A stretch of 64,000 nt of DNA, taken from contig NZ_CP108101.1 of assembly GCF_036195325.1 (NCBI RefSeq), positions 1,860,001 through 1,924,000 of the forward strand, read 5' to 3'. The notes beneath the pieces were generated by a model. It saw only the letters and a program-made list of their open reading frames with translations. It searched no databases and was not told the DNA's origin. Within the stretch, counting starts at the first letter, position 1; every line of letters starts with the position of its first letter. The translations under genes were made by a program, and so were the position numbers. This DNA comes from Streptomyces sp. NBC_00234 (GTDB taxonomy: Bacteria; Actinomycetota; Actinomycetes; Streptomycetales; Streptomycetaceae). This document shows, in pieces, positions 7,626 through 16,165 of the stretch.

Positions 7626-9671
7626 TCAGGCGTCGAGCCGTACGACGCGGACCGCGCCCGCCGGAACGGCGAGGTGGTCCTTGGCGGGCTCTCCGGTGAG
7701 GAGTTCGGTGCCGGGGGCGTCCAGCGGTACTTCGGTGTCGCCCTCGGTGTGGTTGATCACGAAGAGGTACGTGCCGCTCTCGCCGGTGCGGCGTACGACC
7801 TCGACGTCGTGCGGAAGCCCGGTGCGGGCGGCGATGCCCGCGTCCGCGCAAGCCCGGTCCAGGACGGTGTCCAGTCCGGGGCCGGAGAGCCGGGTGGAGA
7901 CGTACCAGGCGGTGCCCTCGCCGAGGCGGTTGCGGGTGACGGCGGGGCGGCCCGCGGGGATGCCGTCGGCGTAGGACCAGACGGTCTCGGCGCCGCGCGG
8001 GATCACGACGTCCGACCAGAGGTCGCCGGTCAGTACGGGCCCCTCGGGCGCACCCTCCGGGGTGATCAGACGCACCGTGCCGCCCTCGCCGAGCGGCGCG
8101 AACTCCTCGATGTGGAGGCCCAGTACGTCGCGCAGGACGCCCGGGTACGGCCCGGGGTGCACGGCGTCGTTGGTGTCGACGATGCCCGAGAAGTACGAGA
8201 CGACGAGGGTGCCGCCGCCCTCGACGTAGCGGCGCAGATTGCGGCCGGTCTCCTCGGTGGCGAGGTAGAGGGCCGGGACGACGACCAGCGGGTAGGCGGA
8301 GAGGTCGGCCCCGGGGTGGGCGAAGTCGACGGTCAGGTGGCGGTCGTAGAGCGAGGCGTAGAAGGCGTCGGCGCGCTCGCGGGCGTCGTGCTCCTCGCTG
8401 GGGCGCCACTCCAGGGACTGCGCCCACCAGGACTGCCAGTCCCACACCATCGCGACGTCCGCGACGGTCCGGGTCCCGCGGATGTCCTCCAGCAGGCCGA
8501 GACCGGCGCCGAGGGCGGTGACCTCGCGCCAGATCCGGGAGTCCGTGCCGGCGTGCGGAATCATCGCCGAGTGGAACTTCTCCGCGCCGCTGCGGGACTG
8601 GCGCCACTGGAAGAACATCGCGCCCTCGGAGCCGCGGGCGACGTGCGCGAGGCTGTTGCGGGCCATCTCGCCGGGGCGTTTGGCGGGGTTGCGGGGCTGC
8701 CAGTTGACGCCGCTCGTGGAGTGTTCCAGCAGCAGCCAGGGGGCGCCGCCCGCCACGGAGCGGGTGAGGTCGGCGGCCATCGCGAGGTTCACATGGGTCC
8801 GGCGGCCGTCGGTGATCAGGTAGTGGTCGTTGCTGACGAGGTCGACCTCGCGGCCCCAGGCCCAGTAGTCGACGGAGTCGCACTGGCTGAGCGCCGTCAT
8901 GAAGTTGGTGGTGACGGGGGCCCCGGGGGCCAGCCGGTGGATGATGTCGCGCTCGGCGCAGAAGTTCTCCCGCATGGTGGCGTCGGCGAAGCGGGCGTAA
9001 TCCAGCTGCTGGGCCGGGTTGCCGACCGTCGGGGTGGCGCGGGGCGGGTCGATCTCGTCGAGGCTGCGGTAGTGCTGCCCCCAGAAGGCGGTGCCCCAGG
9101 CATCGTTGACGGCCTCGACGGAGCCGTGCCGCTCGGCGAGCCAGCGGCGGAAGTGGGCGGCGCAGTGGTCGCAGTAGCAGGCGCTGACGGGGACGCCGTA
9201 CTCGTTGTGGACGTGCCACATCGCGACGGCCGGGTGCTTCCCGTACCGGCGGGCGAGCTGTTCGGTGATGTCCGCCGCCGCCGCACGGTAGTCGGCGGAG
9301 CTGTGGCAGATCGCGCCGCGTGACCCGAAGGCGTACCGCACGCCGTCCCGGCCGACGGGCAGTGCGTCGGGGTGGGCGCGGTAGAACCAGGCGGGCGGGA
9401 CGACGGTGGGGGTGCCGAGGTCGGCGCGGATGCCGTTGACGTGCAGGAGGTCCAGGAGCCGGTCGAGCCAGCCGAAGTCGTGGACGCCCGGTTCGGGTTC
9501 CAGGAGCGCCCAGGAGAAGATCCCGACGCTGACCATGGTCACGCCGGCCTCCCGCATCAGCCGCACGTCCTCGTGCCAGACCTCCTCCGGCCACTGCTCG
9601 GGGTTGTAGTCACCGCCGAAGGCCAGCTTGTGCAGGCCGAGCGGGGTGCTCGCGCTGGCGGGGTGCGGCAT
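7626..9671 (-). CDS. Beta-galactosidase, GH42 family
   Basis: This is a 681-aa cytoplasmic GH42 enzyme with no signal peptide, expected to release galactose from imported galacto-oligosaccharides. It begins with the family's FGGDYNPEQWPEEVW. The acid/base is E157 in VHNEYG, the nucleophile E316 in LLLEHSTSGVNW, and C165, C167 and C170 (CYCDHC) form the metal-binding cluster typical of GH42. ATG 9671 is preferred because an in-frame start at 9803 would add 44 residues unlike the family and run through the promoter. It is followed after 50 bases by the galactanase and divergent from the ABC importer. Confidence 0.94.
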   Translation of the reverse strand: MPHPASASTPLGLHKLAFGGDYNPEQWPEEVWHEDVRLMREAGVTMVSVGIFSWALLEPEPGVHDFGWLDRLLDLLHVNGIRADLGTPTVVPPAWFYRAHPDALPVGRDGVRYAFGSRGAICHSSADYRAAAADITEQLARRYGKHPAVAMWHVHNEYGVPVSACYCDHCAAHFRRWLAERHGSVEAVNDAWGTAFWGQHYRSLDEIDPPRATPTVGNPAQQLDYARFADATMRENFCAERDIIHRLAPGAPVTTNFMTALSQCDSVDYWAWGREVDLVSNDHYLITDGRRTHVNLAMAADLTRSVAGGAPWLLLEHSTSGVNWQPRNPAKRPGEMARNSLAHVARGSEGAMFFQWRQSRSGAEKFHSAMIPHAGTDSRIWREVTALGAGLGLLEDIRGTRTVADVAMVWDWQSWWAQSLEWRPSEEHDARERADAFYASLYDRHLTVDFAHPGADLSAYPLVVVPALYLATEETGRNLRRYVEGGGTLVVSYFSGIVDTNDAVHPGPYPGVLRDVLGLHIEEFAPLGEGGTVRLITPEGAPEGPVLTGDLWSDVVIPRGAETVWSYADGIPAGRPAVTRNRLGEGTAWYVSTRLSGPGLDTVLDRACADAGIAARTGLPHDVEVVRRTGESGTYLFVINHTEGDTEVPLDAPGTELLTGEPAKDHLAVPAGAVRVVRLDA

Positions 9672-9701
9672 GGGTGTCTCCTGGGCTCTTGGTACAACTT
9701 C

Positions 9702-9804
9702 TGGGAACGTGCACACACCCTCTCGGTGGCGCGGAGCCAACATAACCGCACAGCAACAACCATTGACAAGTGTCGGTTTCGTTTCTCTACTGTGAACGCT
9801 CACA
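9702..9804. promoter_or_regulatory. Divergent galactan-locus promoters with LacI-type operators
   Basis: The 180-base gap between the two transcription units holds a LacI-family-like dyad TGTGAACGCTCACA at 9791-9804 and a weaker related TGGGAACGTGCACA at 9702-9715. Rightward, TTGACA at 9763-9768 with a TACTGT-like -10 at 9788-9793 places the first dyad over the start region. Leftward, TTGTCA (9764-9769, minus strand) and TATGTT (9739-9744, minus strand) place the second dyad downstream of the start. The LacI-type gene at 13045 is the obvious candidate repressor for both. Confidence 0.65.
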
Positions 9805-9851
9805 GCGCATGTCGACGCTGGCAGCCCGCTTTCTCGTCAGGGGAGAAATCC

Positions 9852-11168
9852 ATGAAGTACCGCATCGCCGCGGCGTCCACGGCCGCCGTGCTCGCCGCCA
9901 CCGCTCTGCTCTCGGGCTGCGGCTCGACGGAGGCGGACGACGACACTCCGGCCGCGTCCGGCCCGGCCGACCTGACCTACTGGGCGTGGGCGCCCGGCCT
10001 GGACAAGGTCGCGGACATCTGGAACGCGGGCGAGGGCAAGAAGGCCGGCATCAAGGTCACGGTGAAGAAGCAGGCGTCGGGCGACGACCTGGTCACCAAG
10101 ATCATCACGGCGGCCAAGGCGCACAAGGCCCCCGACCTGGTCCAGGCCGAGTACCAGGCGCTCCCCACCCTGGTCTCCAACGACGTGCTGGCCGACATAT
10201 CCAAGGAGGCCGGTGACGTCGAGGACGAGTTCGCCGCGGGCATCTGGCAGCAGGCGACGCTGGGCTCGGACGCCCTGTACGCGCTGCCGCAGGACTCGGG
10301 CCCGCTGATGTTCTACTACCGCCAGGACCTGTTCAAGCAGTACGGCCTGTCCGTGCCGACCACCTGGGACGAGTTCGCCGAGACGGCCCGCGCCCTGAAG
10401 AAGAAGGCTCCGGACAAGGACCTCACCACCTTCTCGTCCAACGACTCCGGCCTCTTCGCCGGACTCTCCCAGCAGGCCGGCGCCCAGTGGTGGACCACCG
10501 GCGGCGACAAGTGGAAGGTCGCGATCGACGACCCGGCCACGCGGAAGGTCGCCGACTTCTGGGGCGGACTGGTCGAGGAGGGCGCCATCGACAACCAGCC
10601 GATGTACACCCCGGCCTGGAACAAGGCGCTCAACACCGGCAAGCAAGTCGCCTGGGTCAGCGCGGTCTGGGCACCCGGCACCCTGACCACGGCCGCCCCC
10701 GACACCAAGGGCAAGTGGGCCATGGCCCCGCTCCCCCAGTGGACGGCCGGACAGAACGCGACGGGCAGCTGGGGCGGCTCCTCCACCGCCGTCACCAACG
10801 ACTCGAAGCACAAGGAAGCCGCCGCGACCTTCGCGAAGTGGCTGAACACCGACCCGACGGCCCTCACCGCCCTGGTGAAGGAGAGCGGCATCTACCCGGC
10901 CGCCACGGCCGCGCAGACCGGCGGCGCGCTCTCCCAGGCGCCCGGCTTCTTCCCCAACCAGCCGGACTTCTACGCCACGGCCGCCGAGATCGCCAAGGGC
11001 ACCGCCCCGGCCGCGTGGGGCCCGAACGTGAACGTCGCGTACACCGCCTTCAAGGACAACTTCGCCCGGGCCGCCAAGGAGAAGTCCGGCTTCGGGGACG
11101 CCCTGACCGCCATGCAGGACGCGACCGTCGCCGACCTCAAGAAGCAGGGCTTCGGAGTCTCCGAGTGA
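9852..11168 (+). CDS. Sugar ABC transporter substrate-binding lipoprotein
   Basis: This 438-aa extracytoplasmic solute-binding protein has a lipoprotein signal with lipobox LLSGC (Cys about residue 20), followed by a family-1 sugar-binding fold (LTYWAWAPG near the N-terminus; LPQDSGPLMFYYRQDLFKQYG; PLPQWTAGQNATGSWGGS). Ligand is inferred from context: galactose oligomers made by the GH53 enzyme. ATG 9852 follows AGGGGAGAA. It overlaps the first permease by the GTGA arrangement. No ATPase gene is present, so a shared MsiK-type ATPase elsewhere is likely, as is usual for Streptomyces sugar importers. Confidence 0.92.
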   Translation: MKYRIAAASTAAVLAATALLSGCGSTEADDDTPAASGPADLTYWAWAPGLDKVADIWNAGEGKKAGIKVTVKKQASGDDLVTKIITAAKAHKAPDLVQAEYQALPTLVSNDVLADISKEAGDVEDEFAAGIWQQATLGSDALYALPQDSGPLMFYYRQDLFKQYGLSVPTTWDEFAETARALKKKAPDKDLTTFSSNDSGLFAGLSQQAGAQWWTTGGDKWKVAIDDPATRKVADFWGGLVEEGAIDNQPMYTPAWNKALNTGKQVAWVSAVWAPGTLTTAAPDTKGKWAMAPLPQWTAGQNATGSWGGSSTAVTNDSKHKEAAATFAKWLNTDPTALTALVKESGIYPAATAAQTGGALSQAPGFFPNQPDFYATAAEIAKGTAPAAWGPNVNVAYTAFKDNFARAAKEKSGFGDALTAMQDATVADLKKQGFGVSE

Positions 11169-12091
11169 CACGCGCACGCCGCAGGACGCCGTACGGGGTC
11201 AAGAGCGCCCCGTACGCGTTCCTGATCCCCGCCACCCTGCTCTTCCTGCTCTTCTTCGCCCTCCCCATCGGCTACGCGCTCTACCTCAGCTTCCGCAGGA
11301 CCGAGGTCTCCGGCCTCGGTCTGGGCAAGGGCGCACGCACGGAGATCTGGGCCGGCCTCACCAACTACACCGACGCGCTCACCGACTCCGAGCTGCTGCA
11401 CGGAGCGCTGCGCATCCTCGGGTACGGCGTGATCGTCGTCCCCGTGATGCTGGGCCTCGCCCTGCTGTTCGCGCTGCTCCTGGACACCGAGCGGATCCGC
11501 CTCCAGGGGTTCTCGCGGCTGGCGATCTTCCTCCCCTACGCGATTCCGGGCGTCGTCGCCGCGCTGATGTGGGGCTTCCTGTACCTGCCGGACGTCAGCC
11601 CGTTCTACTACCTGCTGGACAAGGCGGGGCTGCCGCAGCCCGATCTGCTCGACGGCGGGCCGCTGTATCTCGCCCTGGCCAACATCGCGGTCTGGGGCGG
11701 CACCGGCTTCAACATGATCGTGATCTACACCTCGCTGCGGGCGATCCCCGTCGAGGTGTTCGAGGCGGCGCGTCTCGACGGCTGCTCGCAGCTGCAGATC
11801 GCGCTCCGGATCAAGATCCCGATGGTGGCGCCCTCCCTGGTGCTGACGTTCTTCTTCTCGATCATCGCCACGCTCCAGGTGTTCAGCGAGCCGACGACCC
11901 TGAAGCCGCTGACCAACTCGCTCTCCACCACCTGGAGTCCGCTGATGAAGGTCTACCAGGACGCCTTCGTCAACAACGACATCTACGCGGCGGCGGCGCA
12001 GGCCGTCATCATCGCCGTGGCCACCCTGGCCCTTTCCTTCGGCTTCCTCCGTGCAGCCAACTCCCGTACGAAGCAGGGAGATTCCCGATGA
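11165..12091 (+). CDS. Sugar ABC transporter permease (MalF-type)
   Basis: A 308-aa inner-membrane permease with about six hydrophobic segments. The first is at about residues 15-38 (FLIPATLLFLLFFALPIGYA), and the EAA loop EAARLDGCSQLQIALRIKIP near residue 200 contacts the ATPase. The GTG start overlaps the binding-protein stop by four bases (GTGA), indicating translational coupling; longer in-frame extensions would run back through the binding-protein gene. It forms a heterodimer with the next permease. Confidence 0.92.
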   Translation: MTRARRRTPYGVKSAPYAFLIPATLLFLLFFALPIGYALYLSFRRTEVSGLGLGKGARTEIWAGLTNYTDALTDSELLHGALRILGYGVIVVPVMLGLALLFALLLDTERIRLQGFSRLAIFLPYAIPGVVAALMWGFLYLPDVSPFYYLLDKAGLPQPDLLDGGPLYLALANIAVWGGTGFNMIVIYTSLRAIPVEVFEAARLDGCSQLQIALRIKIPMVAPSLVLTFFFSIIATLQVFSEPTTLKPLTNSLSTTWSPLMKVYQDAFVNNDIYAAAAQAVIIAVATLALSFGFLRAANSRTKQGDSR

Positions 12092-13002
12092 GTGACCTGG
12101 CCACCCGGCGCATCGACAAGGCGGCGCCCGCCGCCGGAACCACCCCCGGCACCGCCCAGGGCCCGCCGGTCCGGCGCCGCCCCGCCCTCGTCCCCACGGC
12201 CGTGCTACTGATCGGAGCCGCCTACTGCCTGCTGCCCGTCGTCTGGATCCTCGTCGCCTCCACGAAGTCCGGCAGCGAGCTCTTCTCCACGTTCACCTTC
12301 CTGCCGGGCACCGGCCTCGCCGACAACGTCGCCGATCTGTCGGCGTACCGGGACGGCGTGTACTGGAAGTGGATGGCCAACTCGGCCTTCTACACGGGGG
12401 CCGGCGCCCTGCTCTCCACTGCCGTGTCCGCGATCACGGGCTACGCCCTGGCCGTGTACCGCTTCCGGGGGCGCGAGAGCATCTTCAACGTCCTGATGGC
12501 CGGTGTGCTGATGCCGCCGGTGATCCTCGCCGTGCCGCAGTACCTGCTGCTGGCGAAGGCCGACATGACCGACTCCTACCTCTCGGTCCTGCTGCCGGTG
12601 ATCCTGTCGCCCTACGGCGTCTACCTCGCCCGGATCTACGCGAGCGCCGCGGTGCCCGCCGATGTGATCGAGGCGGGGCGCATGGACGGCGGCGGCGAAT
12701 GGCGGATCTTCCGCACCATCGCACTGCCGATGATGCTGCCGGGTCTGGTGACCGTGTTCCTGTTCCAGTTCGTCGCGGTCTGGAACAACTTCCTGCTCCC
12801 GTACATCATGCTCGGCGACGACGAGAAGTTCCCGGTCACGCTCGGGCTCTTCACCCTGCTCCAGCAGGGGGCGAGCACCCCTGCCCTCTATACGCTGGTG
12901 ATCACGGGAGCACTACTGGCGATCATTCCGCTGATCGCGCTGTTCCTGGTCATCCAGCGCTTCTGGAGCCTCGACCTGCTCTCCGGCGCCGTAAAGTCCT
13001 GA
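12088..13002 (+). CDS. Sugar ABC transporter permease (MalG-type)
   Basis: A 304-aa partner permease. A cytoplasmic N-terminus rich in Pro and Ala leads to a transmembrane helix near residues 35-55 (VLLIGAAYCLLPVVWILVAS). The EAA loop EAGRMDGGGEWRIFRTIALP and a C-terminal hydrophobic helix follow. It starts within the stop of the upstream permease (ATGA) and is followed after 42 bases by the LacI-type regulator, so the transporter and regulator are probably one transcript. Confidence 0.92.
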   Translation: MSDLATRRIDKAAPAAGTTPGTAQGPPVRRRPALVPTAVLLIGAAYCLLPVVWILVASTKSGSELFSTFTFLPGTGLADNVADLSAYRDGVYWKWMANSAFYTGAGALLSTAVSAITGYALAVYRFRGRESIFNVLMAGVLMPPVILAVPQYLLLAKADMTDSYLSVLLPVILSPYGVYLARIYASAAVPADVIEAGRMDGGGEWRIFRTIALPMMLPGLVTVFLFQFVAVWNNFLLPYIMLGDDEKFPVTLGLFTLLQQGASTPALYTLVITGALLAIIPLIALFLVIQRFWSLDLLSGAVKS

Positions 13003-13044
13003 CAGCTCCTCACCAGGGCTTCACCTGATGAAAGATCATGCACC

Positions 13045-14115
13045 ATGAGCCGCTCAGAACAGTCCGGCCGGACCAGCCGCTCCGGACAGTCCGCACAGTC
13101 CGGTACGGGACGCCGCCGGCCTCCGACGATCCACGACGTGGCGCGCGAGGCCGGCGTCTCCCGGGGAACGGTCTCGCGGGTGCTCAACGGCGGTCACAAC
13201 GTCAGCCCGGCCGCCCTGGACGCGGTCAACGCCGCGATCCGGAAGACCGGGTACACGGTGAACCGGCATGCCCGCTCGCTGATCACCGGCCGGTCCGACT
13301 CGGTGGCGTTCCTGCTGACCGAGCCCCAGGAACGGTTCTTCGAGGACCCGAACTTCAACGTGCTGCTGCGCGGCTGCACCACCGCGCTGGCCGCGCACGA
13401 CATTCCGCTGCTGCTGATGATCGCGGGCACGGAGGCGGAACGCCGCAGGAACATGCGGTACATCGCCGGTCATGTGGACGGGGTGCTGCTGGTCTCCAGC
13501 CACTCCGGCGACCCGGTGACCGCGCAGCTCCATGAGGCCGGAGTGCCGCTGGTGGCCTGCGGGAAGCCGCTCGGGCAGGGTTCGAAGGTCAGCTACGTGG
13601 CGGCGGCCGACCGCGACGGCGCCCGCGACATGGTGCGGTTCCTGTACGAGTCGGGGCGCCGCCGCATCGGTACGGTGAGCGGCCCCCTGGACACCCCGGG
13701 CGGGGTGGAACGGCTCGCGGGCTACCGCGAGATGATCGCCGAGTGCGGTCTGCCGGCCGACGACTCGCTGATCGTCCCGGGCGACTACAGCCGGGCCGGC
13801 GGCCAGGCCGCCGCCTCGCTGCTCCTGGAACGGGCCCCCGACCTGGACGCGGTGTTCGTGGCGTCCGACCTGATGGCGCAGGGGGTGCTCGCCGCACTGG
13901 AGAAGGCGGGGCGGCGGGTGCCGCAGGACGTCGCGGTCGGCGGCTTCGACGACTCCCCCGCGGCCCTCGCCTCCCGCCCCGCGCTGACGACGATCCGGCA
14001 GCCCTGGGACCGGATCAGCGCCGAGATGGTACGGGTCCTCCTCGCCCGGATAGGCGGGGAGGACCCGGCTGCCGTGATACTCCCGACCGAACTGGTGCGC
14101 CGCGAATCGGCCTAG
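13045..14115 (+). CDS. LacI-family transcriptional regulator of the galactan locus
   Basis: A 356-aa regulator with a LacI-type helix-turn-helix at about residues 27-50 (TIHDVAREAGVSRGTVSRVLNG) and a periplasmic-binding-protein-like effector domain (about 80-350, with GFDDSPAALASRPALTTIRQP near the end). A Ser/Gln-rich, repetitive tail (SEQSGRTSRSGQSAQSG) precedes the HTH. By context it should sense galactose or a galacto-oligosaccharide and repress both transcription units at 9672-9851. Its TAG stop is formed by the terminal CTAG of MITE copy 2, so the insertion set the present C-terminus. Confidence 0.93.
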   Translation: MSRSEQSGRTSRSGQSAQSGTGRRRPPTIHDVAREAGVSRGTVSRVLNGGHNVSPAALDAVNAAIRKTGYTVNRHARSLITGRSDSVAFLLTEPQERFFEDPNFNVLLRGCTTALAAHDIPLLLMIAGTEAERRRNMRYIAGHVDGVLLVSSHSGDPVTAQLHEAGVPLVACGKPLGQGSKVSYVAAADRDGARDMVRFLYESGRRRIGTVSGPLDTPGGVERLAGYREMIAECGLPADDSLIVPGDYSRAGGQAAASLLLERAPDLDAVFVASDLMAQGVLAALEKAGRRVPQDVAVGGFDDSPAALASRPALTTIRQPWDRISAEMVRVLLARIGGEDPAAVILPTELVRRESA

Positions 14116-14316
14116 GGTCTTTCGTTTGGATCAGGCCGGATCAGGGAGCGGGGTCTGGTGTGGGCAGCTGCAAGGCGGAGGAGGGAGTCGACGCGGAGCG
14201 TCGGCGACCGACGACAACGCCGGAGGGGGCCCCTCCCTGCTCGAGCGAAGCCGAGAGCTCGGGGGAGCTCGCGCCAGGGCACGCGAGCCCGGCATGATCC
14301 AAACGACAGGCCCTAG
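14112..14316. mobile_element. MITE-like element, copy 2 (205 bp)
   Basis: Second copy of the 205-bp CTAG-bounded element, in the same orientation as copy 1 at 5818-6022. I count two differences: a G/T change in GAGC(G/T)CGCGCC and a G/C change in AACGA(G/C)AGGCCC. The left CTAG (14112-14115) contains the LacI-type gene's stop codon; the right CTAG is 14313-14316. It separates the galactan locus from the ene-reductase gene on the opposite strand. Confidence 0.85.
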
Positions 14317-14341
14317 GGCCGGGAGTTCGGCGACCCAGGGC

Positions 14342-15409
14342 TTACGCGTCCAGCGCCGCGTAGTCCGTGTACCCCTTCGCGTCCCCGCCGAAGAAGGTTG
14401 CGGCGTCGGGGGTGTTGAAGGGGCCGCCGGCCTTCAGCCGGGCCGGCAGGTCCGGGTTGGCGAGGAACAGCGCGCCGTAGGAGATGACGTCCGCGATGCC
14501 GTCGTCGATCACCGTGTGGTCCTCGGGACCGGTCGGCCCCTCGGTCAGCGCGTTGAGGACGAAGGTGCCGGTGAACTGCTTGCGCAGCGCGAGGGTCAGT
14601 TCGCGGATGTCCACGCCTTCCAGCACGTGCAGGTAGGCGAGGCCGAGCGGCTCGATCTCGCGGACCAGCGCGGTGTAGACGGCGTCCGGCGCGGGCTCCT
14701 CGATGCCGTTGTACGGGTTGGAGGGCGAGATCCGCAGCGCGGTCCGCTCCGGGCCGATCTCGGCGGCCACGGCCTTGACCACCTCGACGGCGAAGCGGAT
14801 GCGGGCCTCCTCCGAGCCGCCCCAGGCGTCGTCGCGCAGGTTGGTGTTGGGCGCGAGGAACTGGTGGATCAGATAGCCGTTGGCGCCGTGCAGCTCCACA
14901 CCGTCGAAACCGGCCTCGACCGCGTTGCGCGCGGCGGTGGCGAAGTCCGCGATCGTGGCCCGGATCTCGGCGTCGGTCAGCGCGTGGGGCTCCACGAAGT
15001 CCTTCGGGCCCTCGTGCGTGTAGACCTGCCCCTCGGCGGCGACCGGGGACGGCCCCACGGGCACCAGCCCGTCCGGGAGAAGCACCGGGTGGCCGATCCG
15101 GCCGGCGTGCATGAGCTGGGCGAAGATCCGGCCGCCCGCCGCGTGGACGGAGTCGGTGACCGCACGCCAGGAGGCGACCTGCTCGGAGCTGTGCAGCCCG
15201 GGCGTGGAGGGGTAGCCCTGACCGACGGGCGAGGGCTGGACGCCCTCGGTGATGATGAGCCCGGCCGAGGCGCGCTGCGTGTAGTACTCGACGGTGAGAG
15301 CGGTGGCCGTGCCGCCCTCACCGGCCCGACTGCGGGTCATCGGCGCCATGGCGATCCGGTTGGCAAGCTGCGTGCCGGCAAGGTCGATGGGGTCGAACAC
15401 GGTGGTCAT
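14342..15409 (-). CDS. Old Yellow Enzyme-family ene-reductase (NemA-like)
   Basis: A 355-aa FMN-dependent TIM-barrel oxidoreductase that would use NAD(P)H to reduce activated C=C bonds. Family features are FDPIDLAGTQLANRIAMAPMTR at the N-terminus, FAQLMHAGRIGHP, and the long motif around DGVELHGANGYLIHQFLAP with N..RDD.WGG. It resembles N-ethylmaleimide reductase; the physiological substrate is unknown, and detoxification of electrophiles is the usual role. ATG 15409 is preferred over an in-frame ATG at 15454, which lies inside the operator region. It is divergent from a MarR regulator. Confidence 0.9.
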   Translation of the reverse strand: MTTVFDPIDLAGTQLANRIAMAPMTRSRAGEGGTATALTVEYYTQRASAGLIITEGVQPSPVGQGYPSTPGLHSSEQVASWRAVTDSVHAAGGRIFAQLMHAGRIGHPVLLPDGLVPVGPSPVAAEGQVYTHEGPKDFVEPHALTDAEIRATIADFATAARNAVEAGFDGVELHGANGYLIHQFLAPNTNLRDDAWGGSEEARIRFAVEVVKAVAAEIGPERTALRISPSNPYNGIEEPAPDAVYTALVREIEPLGLAYLHVLEGVDIRELTLALRKQFTGTFVLNALTEGPTGPEDHTVIDDGIADVISYGALFLANPDLPARLKAGGPFNTPDAATFFGGDAKGYTDYAALDA

Positions 15410-15428
15410 GAGAGCTCCCAGGAATACG

Positions 15429-15500
15429 TGGCCGACCAATATTGGGTCGGCCAATCAATCGCGCCGTTCGCCACTGTAGCGCAATGCTTGGCCGACCAAG
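15429..15500. promoter_or_regulatory. Paired MarR-type operators between ene-reductase and marR
   Basis: A 25-bp imperfect palindrome (15429-15453, arms TGGCCGACCAAT / ATTGGGTCGGCCA) and a second, shorter copy of the same core, CTTGGCCGACCAAG (15487-15500), lie in the divergent intergenic region. The shared core TTGGCCGACCAA is AT-flanked and positioned to block both promoters. The adjacent MarR protein is the likely ligand. Confidence 0.75.
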
Positions 15501-15577
15501 GTAAAGTTTGCGGTAAGCGGCCGGGAACGACACGAACCGGCCGGGCAGCACCCGAGCACCGCCCCCGAGGAGTCCCG

Positions 15578-16087
15578 ATGAAGGCCGGTTCCGAAGTCTC
15601 CGCAGATCCCGCCTGTACCGAGGGCCTGCTGCCCGAAGCCGCGCGCGGCGGGCCCGTCAGCCATGCCCTCTCGCGGGTCGCACGGCTGCACCGGATCGCG
15701 GCGGGCAAGCTGCTCAAGGGGGCCGGCCTCTACCCCGGCCAGGAGCATCTGATGATGCACCTGTGGGACTCCGGGGCCGTACGCCAGTCGGACCTGATCA
15801 GGGCCATGGAGCTCGACCCGTCCACGGTCACGAAGATGCTCCAGCGCCTCGAACAGACCGGGCACGTCCGGCGCCGCCCCGACCCGGACGACCGCCGGGC
15901 CGTCCTGGTCGAGGCCACGGACGACAGCTGCGCCCTGCTCGCGGACGTACGGTCCGCCTGGGCGACGCTGGAGGAGCACACGCTCGTGGGCCTGGCCCCT
16001 GCCGAGCGCACGGAGTTCGCCCGGCTGCTGGCCAAGGTCGAGGAGAACCTCTGCCAGGAGACCGCCGACTGCATCGACCAGGCTTAG
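15578..16087 (+). CDS. MarR-family transcriptional regulator
   Basis: A 169-aa winged-helix regulator. The recognition region is AVRQSDLIRAMELDPSTVTKMLQRLEQTG (about residues 67-95), followed by the wing VRRRPDPDDRRAVLVE. ATG 15578 has CGAGGAG at 15566-15572. It is divergent from an ene-reductase, and the two palindromes between them suggest it represses both genes until a reactive ligand is bound. Its TAG stop coincides with the left end of a small inverted-repeat element. Confidence 0.88.
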   Translation: MKAGSEVSADPACTEGLLPEAARGGPVSHALSRVARLHRIAAGKLLKGAGLYPGQEHLMMHLWDSGAVRQSDLIRAMELDPSTVTKMLQRLEQTGHVRRRPDPDDRRAVLVEATDDSCALLADVRSAWATLEEHTLVGLAPAERTEFARLLAKVEENLCQETADCIDQA

Positions 16088-16145
16088 CGCCTGTCGCGCG
16101 GCCCGGCCTTCGGCCGAACGACGGCAGTCTGACGACAGGCCCTAG
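16085..16145. repeat. Short CTAG-type inverted-repeat element / bidirectional terminator
   Basis: A 61-bp segment with terminal inverted repeats (TAGCGCCTGTCG at 16085 and its counterpart CGACAGGCCCTA ending at 16144) and an internal hairpin around CGGCCTTCGGCCG. The right end matches the right end of MITE copy 2 (CGACAGGCCCTAG). It lies between convergent genes and contains the MarR stop codon, so it may act as a terminator as well as being a miniature element of the same family. Confidence 0.6.
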
Positions 16146-16165
16146 AGGCCCGGCCCACTTCGTCC

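Noticed and set aside
7576..9594. N-terminal extension of the galactanase frame through the beta-galactosidase gene
   Set aside because: The signal peptide and ribosome site at 7575 define the real start; the upstream part is an Arg/Pro-rich out-of-frame reading of the GH42 gene.
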